A stretch of DNA of 64,000 nt. Origin: Deltaproteobacteria bacterium (GTDB lineage: Bacteria; Desulfobacterota; DSM-4660; Desulfatiglandales; HGW-15). Within the stretch, counting starts at the first letter, position 1. Each line of letters opens with the position of its first letter. Position numbers and translations under genes: made by a program. The notes beneath the pieces are model-generated. The model was not told the origin of the DNA, made no database searches, and saw nothing but the letters and a program-made list of their open reading frames with translations. The DNA is taken from positions 26,541 through 90,540 of the forward strand of contig JAGVAP010000062.1 of NCBI GenBank assembly GCA_020060215.1. The letters run 5' to 3'. Positions 1-8,431 of the stretch are shown here, in pieces.

Positions 1-1203
1 AGGGCCGGGGACGGAGACACGGTCGTGGTCCCGGCCGGAGAGTCCACCTGGGCCTCCGAGGTGGTGGTGCCGGGATCGAAGAGCCTGATTCTCCTGGGCG
101 CCGGCATCGGAGCAACGGTGATCACGGGTCCGAACCCCTTCTGGATCGACGGGCGGGAGGGGAAGCGGTTCCGGTTGAGCGGGTTTACGATCAGGGGCAC
201 GGGGGTAGGATGGAAACCCCGGATCCGCATCACCGGCACTTCCAAAGCGTTCCGGATCGACCACATCCAATTCGAGGGTGATCTCGACAACTGGGGAATC
301 GGCGTGGACGGGTTTACCTATGGCGTCATCGATCATTGCCGTTTCGTCGGCGCGAGCCCGGGCCAGTCCGTTTACGTGTTCGACACCACGGCTCGCTCCG
401 GTATGGACTCCTGGAACCGGCCCTTGTCCCTGGGGAGCGGCCAGGCCGTCTACGTGGAGGACTGTGATTTCGATTTCGCCCTGTACGCCCCGGGAAAACC
501 GAGCATCGACAGCAGGAGCGGCGGCCGCTACGTGTTCCGCCACAACCGGGTCCGGAACCAGGATGCGGGCCACCATGATGCCGAGACGCAGTACCAGCGC
601 GGGACCTTCAGCTGGGAGCTTTATGAGAACACGTTCGAGTACGACCAGCCGCTTTGGGCATCGCTGAACATGAGAGGGGGGACGGGGGTGCTTTTCAACA
701 ACAGGTTCTCCGCTCCCGCGTTCACGTCGGGGACGCCGCTGTACCTCACCTCCTACCGCTCCCTCGATCAGGGACATGGGGTGCCCTGGTATGAGGCCTG
801 TGACCCGGTGCGAGACTACATGTGCGAAGACTGCAGGAGCAATTGCGTGTCCGACCAGGACTGTTCTCCCGGTGTTTCCTGCGTCCAGATCGACGGCCAC
901 GAGGACGATACCGGGTACCCTTGCCGTGATCAGGTCGGGCGGACCAGCGACGGGGACGGAGACTCCATTCAGGACAGGGCGCCCGCCTACGAGTGGAACA
1001 ACACGAACCTCGAGGGCACCGTTGAATACGACTGGTATGTCCCCGAGGGAGCCAGGCAGCATATCCAGGAAACCAGGGACTTTGTCCAGAACACCCCGAT
1101 GCCGGGCTACGTGCCGTACCCGTACCCTCATCCCCTTCAGGCCCCGGAGGCGATGGCCTCGCCGGCCGCTCCATCCGGTTTGAAGGTGCGCCGTTTGAAG
1201 TAG
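1..1203 (+). CDS. Secreted parallel beta-helix protein, 5' end outside the window
   Basis: This is the first of three tandem paralogues. The frame is open from base 1 (RAGDGDTVVVPAG), which aligns with residues about 45-58 of the two downstream copies, so roughly 40 N-terminal residues including the signal peptide are missing. Motifs shared by all three copies are FRIDHI, YGVIDHC-like, GGRYVFR, GTFSWE, the IDGH/TGYPCRDQ segment, a DGDGDSIQD calcium-type loop, YEWNN and YPHPL near the end. This pattern is typical of right-handed parallel beta-helix (pectate-lyase-like) exported proteins. The copy has additional cysteines (CEDCRSNC) that the third copy lacks. The C-terminus ends APSGLKVRRLK, without a hydrophobic sorting helix. 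The substrate is unknown. The location beside an exosortase suggests an exopolysaccharide or surface role, which is inference. Confidence 0.8.
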   Translation, partial: RAGDGDTVVVPAGESTWASEVVVPGSKSLILLGAGIGATVITGPNPFWIDGREGKRFRLSGFTIRGTGVGWKPRIRITGTSKAFRIDHIQFEGDLDNWGIGVDGFTYGVIDHCRFVGASPGQSVYVFDTTARSGMDSWNRPLSLGSGQAVYVEDCDFDFALYAPGKPSIDSRSGGRYVFRHNRVRNQDAGHHDAETQYQRGTFSWELYENTFEYDQPLWASLNMRGGTGVLFNNRFSAPAFTSGTPLYLTSYRSLDQGHGVPWYEACDPVRDYMCEDCRSNCVSDQDCSPGVSCVQIDGHEDDTGYPCRDQVGRTSDGDGDSIQDRAPAYEWNNTNLEGTVEYDWYVPEGARQHIQETRDFVQNTPMPGYVPYPYPHPLQAPEAMASPAAPSGLKVRRLK

Positions 1204-1247
1204 AGATCCGGAGGCCGGGTTGCGCGATGGGATGGAAGGAGGTGAAC

Positions 1248-2585
1248 GTGAGCTGTTTCAGACTTCTCGTGGCGGCGGGCGGGCTGTTCCTCTTCACCTT
1301 CGTCGCGGAGGGACGTGCTGCCGTGATAGCCGCAAAGAGTCTCTCGCCGGCGGATGTCCAGTCCGCGGTCGACAAGGCGGGCGACGGCGACACGGTCACG
1401 ATCCCGGCCGGGAGCGCAACATGGTCCTCCACGGTCCACATCAGGAACAAGGCCGTCCGCGTGATCGGCGCAGGCATGGGGAAGAGTGTCATTACCTGCA
1501 ACCAGAGGAACGGTTTCAACGTCGACGGGGTCGACGGGAAGTTCTTCCGCATCAGCGGCATGACCCTGCGAGGCTCGCCCGGGGGAAACGGGTACAACAG
1601 CTTTATCATCAGGATATTCGGGACCGCCAAGGCATGGAGGATCGATCACATCCACTTTGACGCCACGTCGGGCGGTGCGGGGATGGTCGGCGTGGACGGC
1701 TACACCTACGGGGTGGTCGACCACTGCCGCGTCACCGGTCCCGAGCCCCGCCACTGGTTTGTGCGGCCTTTTGAGAACACATTCTGCCCTCCTTATGACT
1801 CCGGCTCCCATGCCTGGAGGCGGCCCCTTTCCCTCGGCACGGAAAAGGCCGTGTACATCGAATCCAACGAGATCCGATACGGCCGATTCGTCCAGGGACA
1901 CACCAGTCCGGTCTGGGACGCGCGCTCCGGGGCGAGATACGTCGTCAGGCACAACACCATCCGGAACGGGTTCGCAGGGCACCATGGCGCAGAGTCTCGC
2001 CACGCCCGGGGCACCTTTTCGTGGGAGATCTACAACAACACCTTCGAGTACGACAACCCCGTCTGGGTCGCCTTGAACCTGCGGGGCGGCTCGGGGGTCC
2101 TTCACCACAACAAGTTCCTGTTCCACCGAAACAACAGCGGCTCCCCCTTCATCATCGGCGAGTATCGCTCCGGCGGTCAAGGCTCCGGGCCGCCGTGGCA
2201 GAACTCATGCGATTCCGAGCCCGAGTACATCTGCTCGGTGTTCAAGGGGGACACCAACCCCCTTTGCGCCACCGGAAGATGCCCGCCTGGAATGGGCGTT
2301 CCCATCCAGATCGACGGCAACATCGATGGGACCGGTTACCCTTGTCGAGACCAGATCGGTTTCACCTACAACGGCCGCGATGATCTCATCCAGGCCTCCG
2401 CTCCCGTTTATGAGTGGAACAATGTCTGTATCGAAGGTTGTACCGGCGCCGGCGGCGCCGACCCCGACTTTGTGGTCCACTCCGGGACGGGCGTGCATCT
2501 CCGAGAGGGCAGAGACTTCTTCAACGACACCCCGAAACCGGGGTATGGACCTTACGCCTATCCGCATCCGCTCACCCTGGATTGA
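1248..2585 (+). CDS. Secreted parallel beta-helix protein, second paralogue
   Basis: About 445 residues. The start is placed at GTG 1248 instead of ATG 1227 because AAGGAGGTG (1236-1244) sits at ribosome-binding distance and the product then begins VSCFRLLVAAGGLF, matching the third copy (MSIFRVLFLAGGLF). An N-terminal signal peptide ends near EGRAA. It is followed by the family core: DVQSAVDKAGDGDTV, a repeated beta-helix, VDGYTYGVVDHCR, RHARGTFSWEIYNNTFEY, LRGGSGVLHHNKF, QIDGN and GYPCRDQIGF, and a YPHPL ending. It has no APSGL tail: the protein stops at LTLD. The gene follows the first copy by 44 bases and is probably cotranscribed with it. Ligand and enzymatic activity are unknown; no obvious lyase catalytic motif is recognised. 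Confidence 0.8.
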   Translation: MSCFRLLVAAGGLFLFTFVAEGRAAVIAAKSLSPADVQSAVDKAGDGDTVTIPAGSATWSSTVHIRNKAVRVIGAGMGKSVITCNQRNGFNVDGVDGKFFRISGMTLRGSPGGNGYNSFIIRIFGTAKAWRIDHIHFDATSGGAGMVGVDGYTYGVVDHCRVTGPEPRHWFVRPFENTFCPPYDSGSHAWRRPLSLGTEKAVYIESNEIRYGRFVQGHTSPVWDARSGARYVVRHNTIRNGFAGHHGAESRHARGTFSWEIYNNTFEYDNPVWVALNLRGGSGVLHHNKFLFHRNNSGSPFIIGEYRSGGQGSGPPWQNSCDSEPEYICSVFKGDTNPLCATGRCPPGMGVPIQIDGNIDGTGYPCRDQIGFTYNGRDDLIQASAPVYEWNNVCIEGCTGAGGADPDFVVHSGTGVHLREGRDFFNDTPKPGYGPYAYPHPLTLD

Positions 2586-2924
2586 AGGGATCGCGGGACC
2601 GGAAGACAGCGGGAATTTCCGCGCCTGAAGACAAGATTCGACACCAAGACACCGGGAGACGAAGGGACAAGGGAACTCCTTGTTTGCATTTTATTGAACA
2701 GAATGGCTCTTTCCGGATACGCTCGTTTTCGGCCGTGGTCCTGCCGATTCGAAAGACCATGAAATCCCTGAACATTCGCAACCCTCAAGAGTGGTATGCA
2801 TCTTGCTACCCCGCTGGATGCCTTGTGAAAACCCGTTGCATCGGTTCCTTCGAAGAACCACCGTCGGCGGGTCTGGAGCAGGTCGGTCCCTCGTATACGG
2901 GGCATATCAGCAAGGAGGGTTGTA
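2586..2924 (+). other. Intergenic region carrying the promoter of the third beta-helix gene
   Basis: This 339-base gap separates the second and third beta-helix genes. It contains no convincing reading frame. The supported content is a sigma-54 type promoter (2792-2807) and the AAGGAGG ribosome-binding site just before 2925. A weak CACCAAGACACCGGG segment near 2642 resembles the CACGAAG repeat family seen elsewhere in the window. Confidence 0.5.
2792..2807 (+). promoter_or_regulatory. Candidate sigma-54 (-24/-12) promoter
   Basis: The sequence TGGTATGCATCTTGCT has the required GG-N10-GC spacing (GG at 2793-2794, GC at 2805-2806) and matches the TGGCACG-N4-TTGCW consensus closely. It lies about 118 bases upstream of the third beta-helix start, giving a leader of roughly 107 bases. 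In several PEP-CTERM/exosortase systems, RpoN with the PrsK/PrsR pair controls substrate genes, so the location is biologically sensible. No PrsK/PrsR gene is in this window. Confidence 0.6.
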
Positions 2925-4238
2925 ATGAGTATTTTCAGAGTTCTGTTTCTGGCGGGTGGTTTGTTTCTACTCACCTTGAGCACAGAGGGGAATTGTGCGA
3001 CGATCGCCGCAAAAAGCCCCTCTCAAGCGGACGTACAGGCGGCCATCCAAAGCGCTGCCGAAGGCGATACGGTTTCGGTTCCTGCCGGCAGCGCATCCTG
3101 GTCAGGGATTACCGTCGGCAGCAAAGCATTGACCATCCAGGGCGCCGGCATCGGAGCGACGGTCGTCACGGCCTCCCGCGCCTTCAGCTTGATCGGCGTG
3201 GAGGGGAAATCTGTTCGCATCAGCGGTTTCACCATGAGGGGAGGCGGCTCCACCGTCATTCATGTCAGCGGGACCTCCAAGACCTTCCGGATCGACCACA
3301 TCCGTTTTGAAGGCATTGCCGGGAAGGCGATCGAGGTCAACGGCTATTCTTACGGCGTGATCGACCATTGTCAGTTCGTGGGCCCCAGTGTGTTCGTGGG
3401 CGTTCACGTGTTCGACACCACCTCCAACGGCGGCGTGGCCTCCTGGAACCGGCCGCTGACCCTGGGCAGCGACAAGGCCGTCTACATCGAGGACTGCCTG
3501 TTCGACTTCGGCACCTATGGTGCGGGCGTCCCCAGCGTCGACAGCAGGACCGGCGGACGGTATGTGTTCCGCTACAACAAGGTCCGGAACCAGTCGATGG
3601 GACACCACGATGCGGAAACACAGAACCAGCGCGGGACCTTCAGCTGGGAGGTGTACGGGAACGTCTTCGAGTACAGCCAGCCCCTGTGGACCGCCATCTA
3701 CATGAGAGGCGGAACGGGCGTCATCTTCGACAACAAGTTCAGCGGGAGCTTCAGCATGGGGACACCTCTGTACATGACCGCGTACCGCTCCTCCAGCGCA
3801 GGCCACGGGGCACCCTGGTATCCGCCGTGCGACGGGACGCGGGACTACATGTGGTCGGACGTGAGCGACAACTGCACGACCCCGGGGCAGAAGAACGGCA
3901 ACGGCGCGGTGTGCATACAGATCGACGGTCACCTGGATTCGACCGGCTATCCCTGCAGAGACCAGCTCGGGCGGACCTATGACGCGGACGGCGACGGGGT
4001 CCAGGACCTCAGTCCCTCCTACGAGTGGAACAACACCAGCACGGCCGGGGACGTGGAATATGACTGGAACGTCCCCTCCAACGTCGGCCACCATCTGAAG
4101 CTTGGAAGGGATTACTTTGCGGACGCCCCGAAGCCCGGTTATACCCCTTTGACCTATCCCCATCCGCTGGTGAAGGGCGGTGGAAGTCTCCCCGCTCCGG
4201 AGGTGCCCTCGGCTCCATCGGGACTTCGGATCCAGTAG
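2925..4238 (+). CDS. Secreted parallel beta-helix protein, third paralogue
   Basis: 437 residues starting at ATG 2925 with AAGGAGG eight bases upstream. The signal peptide MSIFRVLFLAGGLFLLTLS ends near GNCA. The body has the same order of motifs as the two copies upstream: DVQAAIQSAAEGDTV, SFGGG-type turns, FRIDHIRFEG, YGVIDHCQF, GGRYVFRYNKVRNQ, GHHDAETQ, GTFSWEVYGN, a DADGDGVQD loop, YEWNN, and PKPGYTPLTYPHPL. The last residues, PEVPSAPSGLRIQ, look like the first strand of a fibronectin type III domain that stops immediately. This is the only copy with its own visible promoter (sigma-54). It lies directly upstream of the exosortase gene on the same strand, but it has no PEP-CTERM-like sorting signal. 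Confidence 0.82.
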   Translation: MSIFRVLFLAGGLFLLTLSTEGNCATIAAKSPSQADVQAAIQSAAEGDTVSVPAGSASWSGITVGSKALTIQGAGIGATVVTASRAFSLIGVEGKSVRISGFTMRGGGSTVIHVSGTSKTFRIDHIRFEGIAGKAIEVNGYSYGVIDHCQFVGPSVFVGVHVFDTTSNGGVASWNRPLTLGSDKAVYIEDCLFDFGTYGAGVPSVDSRTGGRYVFRYNKVRNQSMGHHDAETQNQRGTFSWEVYGNVFEYSQPLWTAIYMRGGTGVIFDNKFSGSFSMGTPLYMTAYRSSSAGHGAPWYPPCDGTRDYMWSDVSDNCTTPGQKNGNGAVCIQIDGHLDSTGYPCRDQLGRTYDADGDGVQDLSPSYEWNNTSTAGDVEYDWNVPSNVGHHLKLGRDYFADAPKPGYTPLTYPHPLVKGGGSLPAPEVPSAPSGLRIQ

Positions 4239-4462
4239 ACCCCCCGGCGACCACAGACACCCGAGTTCCATCTCCCACGGTTCCCCGACCCCGGTCCGCC
4301 TCGACGGATGGGGCCGGGGAAACCTGCCCATGGCCGGCCCTGCGCCGTTTCGAATCCAACCACGTGCCGCTCCAGAAATCGATCGGGTCGATCACCGCGC
4401 GCGGACAGGTCTGCCGGGACCGGTGAGGGAGAAAACCGCTCGGCGGACCGAGAGGAGCAAGG

Positions 4463-5356
4463 ATGAGGCAAGCTCTTTTCCTGTTGGTTTCTGCAATCGG
4501 AGTGGTCCTGTACAGGGATTCGGTGACGGAACTCGCATTCCTGTTCTTCCGGAGCGAACTCCACCAGCACATCCCCCTGATTCCGCTGATCAGCGGTTAC
4601 TTTCTCCTGGTGAATCGGAGCCGGATCCGGCTCCACCAGGGATGGAATCCCTGGACCGGCCTGGTGACGGTCGCCGCCGGGGGCCTGGTCTGGGGAGCGG
4701 CGGAGTTCTTCTCTCCCGGCGTGGCGCGGGGCGATCATCTCTCAGCCAAGATGGCCGGATTGGTTTTATGGGTCTTGGGGGCTTTTGTGCTCGCCTACGG
4801 GTTGAAGTCGTTGAGGGAGGGCCTCTTCCCCATGTTGTTTCTGGCTTTCATCATCCCGGTCCCCGGTTTCATCCTGGATCCTTCGGTTTCATTCCTGCAG
4901 ACCACGTCGGCGACCGCGGCCGATTTCATCTTCCGGCTCACAGGGGTTCCCTTCCTGAGGGAAGGCATGTTCTTCTCCCTCCCCGGCATCGAGGTGGAGG
5001 TGGCGAAGCAGTGCAGCGGGATCCGGTCGAGCCTCTCCCTGATCATCACCGCCTTGATCGCAGGCAAGCTTTTCCTGCAAAAAGGGACAGGCAAGATCGC
5101 CCTCGTCTCGGCCGTCATCCCCATTACCATCTTCAAGAACGCGCTCAGGATCGTCACCCTTTCCATCCTGGCCTCCTACGTGGACCCCGTCTTTATCACC
5201 GGTCACTGGCTGCATCGAAGTGGGGGCATCCCGTTCTTCGTGGTCGGCCTGGCCCTCCTCTCTCCCGTGCTGTGGCTCCTCCGCAGGCTCGAAGGAAAGC
5301 CGACTTCCCGCGCAGCCGGACCCGGTTTGAGCGTTTTTCCGCACCGCAGGGCTTGA
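4463..5356 (+). CDS. Exosortase (EpsH/Xrt family transpeptidase)
   Basis: 297-residue multi-spanning inner-membrane protein with about eight hydrophobic segments. The exosortase catalytic elements are visible in order: Cys184 in AKQCSGIRSS, Arg229 in FKNALRIVTL, and a histidine (His248 or His251) in ITGHWLHRSGG. Exosortases cut C-terminal sorting signals of the PEP-CTERM type and are thought to transfer the protein to a surface acceptor. The fused or adjacent EpsI partner present in many loci is absent here. The start ATG 4463 follows GAGAGGAGCAAGG. Its stop overlaps the next start (TGATG at 5354-5358), so translation is coupled to the sugar transferase. No substrate with a recognisable sorting tail is encoded in the window. 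Confidence 0.88.
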   Translation: MRQALFLLVSAIGVVLYRDSVTELAFLFFRSELHQHIPLIPLISGYFLLVNRSRIRLHQGWNPWTGLVTVAAGGLVWGAAEFFSPGVARGDHLSAKMAGLVLWVLGAFVLAYGLKSLREGLFPMLFLAFIIPVPGFILDPSVSFLQTTSATAADFIFRLTGVPFLREGMFFSLPGIEVEVAKQCSGIRSSLSLIITALIAGKLFLQKGTGKIALVSAVIPITIFKNALRIVTLSILASYVDPVFITGHWLHRSGGIPFFVVGLALLSPVLWLLRRLEGKPTSRAAGPGLSVFPHRRA

Positions 5357-7026
5357 TGGCCGGTCATGAAGAAGAAATACCCGCGCGCACGTCCATACCC
5401 ATCCTGAAGGGCGGCGACGCCCCGAGAAGAAAAATGGAGCGAAAACTCACCTCTCCTTACCAGATCATCCTCTTCATCTCGGACCTCTTTCTGGTCCTCG
5501 CGGGACTCGGGCTGGGCTTTCTCTTCCTGGGGATTCCCGTCCTGCGGTGGGAGGATGCCCTTCAGGCGGGCAATCTGCTGACCCTCTCCTTCATTGCGGT
5601 CGCATTCTTCAATGCCTATCACCTCTACAGCTACCATCACCTCTTCCTGGAGAAGGGCCACTTCATCCGCCTGCTGAAGGCCTTTGTCTGGGGGTTCTTC
5701 AGCCTCTGCGTGGTCCTGTTCGCTTTCTACAGGCCCGGGATCGTCGCGGATGTCTACCTGATCGCGGTGGTCGCGGTGCTGGTCATGGTCCTGAGCAGGT
5801 TCTTCTGGCGCTATCTGATCTTTGTGCTCTCTTCGATCGGCCTCGGTTTCCTCGCGGTCGGAATCCTTGCGCACCTCAACGACGGACACAGACCGGTGGT
5901 GCTGGAAAGCTGGCTGCCCGTGGTCGCGGGACTGGCCATGGCCGCCGTCCTGGTCTCGTTGAGCCGCTACTTCTGCATCCACGTGGTATTCAGGAAATGG
6001 CTGCGGCGCAACTTCAGGAGGCACGTGGCCATTCTGGGGACCGACCAGGAAGCCAATGCGATTACCCGGCACATCATCGAGAAGGACGCGCCTTTCTGGG
6101 TGAGCGGTTTTGTGGGCCTTCGGGAGTCGGAGAAGACGGAGACACCCCTGGTCAAGCGGCGACTGGGGGAAATCAGGAACCTTCCCGCCCTGGTGAGAAA
6201 CGAGAACATCGACGAGATCATCGTGACGGACGAAACCATCGACAAGGCCATGCTGATCGACATCCTGGACTACTGCACGTCGCAGGGAATCCCGGTCTGG
6301 TTCCCTCCCAAGCTGATGCCGGTGATCGAAATGAAACTGTTCATCGACAGCTTCTGCGGGATCCCGATGATCCGTCTGTGCTCCCAGAAGAACATCGTCC
6401 TCTCCCGCAGGTTCAAGCACGCTCTGGACGCCCTGATCGGCCTGCCTCTCCTCGCCGCCCTCCTGCCTTTGTTCGCGATCTGTGCAGCGGCCATCAAGTT
6501 GACCTCGGCCGGGCCGGTGTTCTACAGGGCAAAGGCGATCGGAAGAGATGGAAAACCTTTCACCATGTTCAAGTTCCGGTCGATGAGAACGGACACGGAA
6601 TCCGACCTCCACAAGCAGTATGTGGCCCATTTCATCAAGGGAGAGCTGAAGAGGGAAGGCTCGGAGGAGAAGACCTTCAAGATCACCGATGATCCGAGAG
6701 TCACCGGGGTCGGGCGCTTTCTCCGGAAGCTCAGCATCGACGAGATCCCGCAGATCCTCAATGTGCTGCGCGGGGACATGAGTCTGGTGGGCCCCCGACC
6801 CTGCCTCCCTTATGAGTTCGAGATCTACAAGGACTGGCACAAGAAGCGGTTGAGCATCAGGCCCGGCATCACAGGACTCTGGCAGGTTGCGGGAAGGAGC
6901 GCGGTCACCTTCGAGGAGATGGTGATCCTGGACCTCTATTACATCTACAATCGGAGCCTGCTGCTGGATATGAACATCCTTTACGAGACGATCTATGTGG
7001 TGCTGATGAAACGGGGGGCGCATTAG
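5356..7026 (+). CDS. Undecaprenyl-phosphate hexose-1-phosphate transferase (polyprenyl glycosylphosphotransferase)
   Basis: 556 residues from ATG 5356, overlapping the exosortase stop. A second candidate start is the ATG at 5434 (MERKLTSPY). The N-terminal part has about four to five membrane helices (to residue about 205). It is followed by a cytoplasmic nucleotide-fold domain (HVAILGTDQEANAI, about 215-330) and a C-terminal bacterial sugar transferase domain (about 350-553). Diagnostic motifs are FKFRSMRTD, TDDPRVTGVGRFLRK, SIDEIPQILNVLRGDMSLVG and RPGITGLWQVAGRS. The family starts exopolysaccharide repeat units by moving a sugar phosphate from a UDP-sugar to undecaprenyl phosphate at the inner membrane. 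Linkage to an exosortase is a known genomic association. Confidence 0.9.
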   Translation: MAGHEEEIPARTSIPILKGGDAPRRKMERKLTSPYQIILFISDLFLVLAGLGLGFLFLGIPVLRWEDALQAGNLLTLSFIAVAFFNAYHLYSYHHLFLEKGHFIRLLKAFVWGFFSLCVVLFAFYRPGIVADVYLIAVVAVLVMVLSRFFWRYLIFVLSSIGLGFLAVGILAHLNDGHRPVVLESWLPVVAGLAMAAVLVSLSRYFCIHVVFRKWLRRNFRRHVAILGTDQEANAITRHIIEKDAPFWVSGFVGLRESEKTETPLVKRRLGEIRNLPALVRNENIDEIIVTDETIDKAMLIDILDYCTSQGIPVWFPPKLMPVIEMKLFIDSFCGIPMIRLCSQKNIVLSRRFKHALDALIGLPLLAALLPLFAICAAAIKLTSAGPVFYRAKAIGRDGKPFTMFKFRSMRTDTESDLHKQYVAHFIKGELKREGSEEKTFKITDDPRVTGVGRFLRKLSIDEIPQILNVLRGDMSLVGPRPCLPYEFEIYKDWHKKRLSIRPGITGLWQVAGRSAVTFEEMVILDLYYIYNRSLLLDMNILYETIYVVLMKRGAH

Positions 7027-7081
7027 CTCCTTGAAAACGGCCACCCCCTGATCAACTCGCGTACGGGTACTTGCCCCCTGA

Positions 7082-7097
7082 GCCCCCCTCGGGGGGC
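7082..7097. terminator. GC-rich hairpin between convergent operons
   Basis: GCCCCCC-TC-GGGGGGC lies in the 114-base gap between the sugar transferase (+) and the lytic transglycosylase (-). It could stop transcripts from either side, but no U-tract follows on either strand and the loop is only two bases. A functional role is uncertain. Confidence 0.3.
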
Positions 7098-7140
7098 CCG
7101 CCTGAGGCCGCCCGCCGCCCGCCTCCCAACTACCCTCCGT

Positions 7141-7749
7141 TCACTTCCCGCCGTACGCCCTGTAATACTCCATCACCTTCCGGACATAGGTCCTGGTCTC
7201 GGCATACGGGGGCACCCCCCGGTACCGGTCGATCTTTTCCGGACCCGCATTGTATGCGGCAAGGGCCAGGATTTTGTCGCCGTTGAACCGTTCGAGAAGC
7301 ATCCCCAGGTAACGGGTGCCTCCCAGGACGTTTTGGACCGGGTCAAGGGGATCTCTCACGTCCATCATGGCCGCTGTCTCCGGCATGAGCTGCATGAGCC
7401 CGAGGGCGCCCTTGTCGGAAATGGCCTTGGGATTGAAGCCCGACTCGGCCCTGATCACGGCCCTGACCAGGCCCTTCTCGACCCGGTGCGTCCCCGAGGC
7501 CTGCTCGATGATCTCGTCGTACGAGACCACAGGGGAAGGACGGTCAAGGGTCGCGGCCGGACTCGATCGCTTGAGCCCGGGGAAGCGGAAGAACCCCTTG
7601 CCGTCCACATAGCCGCGTATCTCGGCCGAGGCATGGCCCTGGAACAGCGACAAGGCCATGACGATCATTGCGGACAGGGTGGCGAGAACAACGGCGGTCG
7701 TATGGAGGTGCGCGGGCATCGGGGGATGATATGTGGTGATCCTGGGCAT
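7141..7749 (-). CDS. Lytic transglycosylase (SLT domain)
   Basis: 202 residues when started at ATG 7749, which has AGGTGG close upstream; the longer open frame has no support. A membrane or signal segment (AVVLATLSAMIVMALSLF) is followed by an SLT family 1 domain: catalytic Glu102 in IRAESGFNP, then GLMQLMPETA, LGGTRYLGMLLERF and ALAAYNAGPEKIDRY. The enzyme cleaves the glycan strand of peptidoglycan to 1,6-anhydromuramic ends. It is the last gene of the long minus-strand secretion operon, a usual place for a transglycosylase that opens the wall for an envelope-spanning machine. A gap of about 300 bases containing two palindromic repeats separates it from the previous gene, so it may have its own promoter. 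Confidence 0.88.
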   Translation of the reverse strand: MPRITTYHPPMPAHLHTTAVVLATLSAMIVMALSLFQGHASAEIRGYVDGKGFFRFPGLKRSSPAATLDRPSPVVSYDEIIEQASGTHRVEKGLVRAVIRAESGFNPKAISDKGALGLMQLMPETAAMMDVRDPLDPVQNVLGGTRYLGMLLERFNGDKILALAAYNAGPEKIDRYRGVPPYAETRTYVRKVMEYYRAYGGK

Positions 7750-7922
7750 GGTCCACCTATGGTTCGCTTCGGGCAACCTCTCCATCCTCCGCAGCAGATC
7801 GGTCGTCGATTGCTCTAAGATACAGCGGTGAGACTTGGCCCGAGTCAAAAAGGCCGCGATCCTGTTTACGGCGGAGGACGGGCCGGTTGCGATTTCGGCG
7901 CCGGCTGAAGGCTCCACCGCAC

Positions 7923-7989
7923 GATCGCAAGCAGGAGCTTGCTCCTACAGAACAAGACGCGGATCGCAAGCAGGAGCTTGCTCCTACAG
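7923..7989. repeat. Two tandem copies of REP-like palindrome (family A)
   Basis: Two identical 28-base copies (7923-7950 and 7962-7989) are separated by 11 bases. The core GCAAGCAGGAGCTTGCTCC is a near-perfect inverted repeat, flanked by GATC and TACAG. Further copies of the same family occur at 18674-18697, 29505-29531, 47112-47134, 59966-59994 and 60005-60033. The remaining bases of the 7750-8047 gap show nothing else. Confidence 0.85.
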
Positions 7990-8047
7990 AAATGGAGTCG
8001 GCGGTTTCAACACCCGCAACCCCGCCACCCGCCATGAACAAATCCCG

Positions 8048-8383
8048 CTACTGCGGGGCCCCGGGTTTTTGCGAAAGGAGCTGGATGATCTTGTCATTCT
8101 GCTTGATCATGTGATCGTACTTTCGTGCGAGCTGGTCGTAGCGCGCAATCAGCTCCTGGTTCTGCTTGCTGATGAGGGCCAGCAGCCTTGCGGAAAAAAA
8201 GGATGCAAGGGCCGTCTGATCCAGTTTGTAGTCTGAATTGATCGAAGAGCCCGGCGGCGGCTTGAGCGCCTGGAAGCGGTGGCTGAACTCCTCAAAGGCC
8301 TCGTCGATGGACTCCGCACCCACCCATGGGCCTGTCGCTCCCAGGAAGAGCGTGAAGACAAGGACAAGAAGGATCTTCTGCAT
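8048..8383 (-). CDS. Small exported protein of unknown function in the secretion operon
   Basis: 111 residues, start ATG 8383 with a strong GAGGAGGGG site. A cleavable signal peptide (MQKILLVLVFTLFLGATGPWVGA) is followed by a mainly helical, charged region (ELIARYDQLARKYDHMIKQ) that probably forms a coiled coil. The gene follows the third pseudopilin by about 48 bases, so it is likely part of the gsp/pil operon and may be a periplasmic accessory. I do not recognise the family. Confidence 0.7.
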   Translation of the reverse strand: MQKILLVLVFTLFLGATGPWVGAESIDEAFEEFSHRFQALKPPPGSSINSDYKLDQTALASFFSARLLALISKQNQELIARYDQLARKYDHMIKQNDKIIQLLSQKPGAPQ

Positions 8384-8431
8384 TTTCCCCTCCTCTTTCT
8401 GCTTTGAAGTCGGCTCATCCCTGCTCCGGTC

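Noticed and set aside
4330..4346. GG-N10-GC sequence before the exosortase gene
   Set aside because: The spacing is right, but the -12 element lacks TTGC and the sequence is simply GC-rich.
4180..5355. Long open frame upstream of and in frame with the sugar transferase, covering the exosortase gene
   Set aside because: The translated sequence is low-complexity Arg/Pro/Gly and lies in the shadow of the exosortase frame; the real start is ATG 5356.
7923..7989. Two identical palindromes as a minimal CRISPR array
   Set aside because: The spacer is only 11 bases, the units are fully palindromic, and the same element occurs singly at several other places without cas genes.
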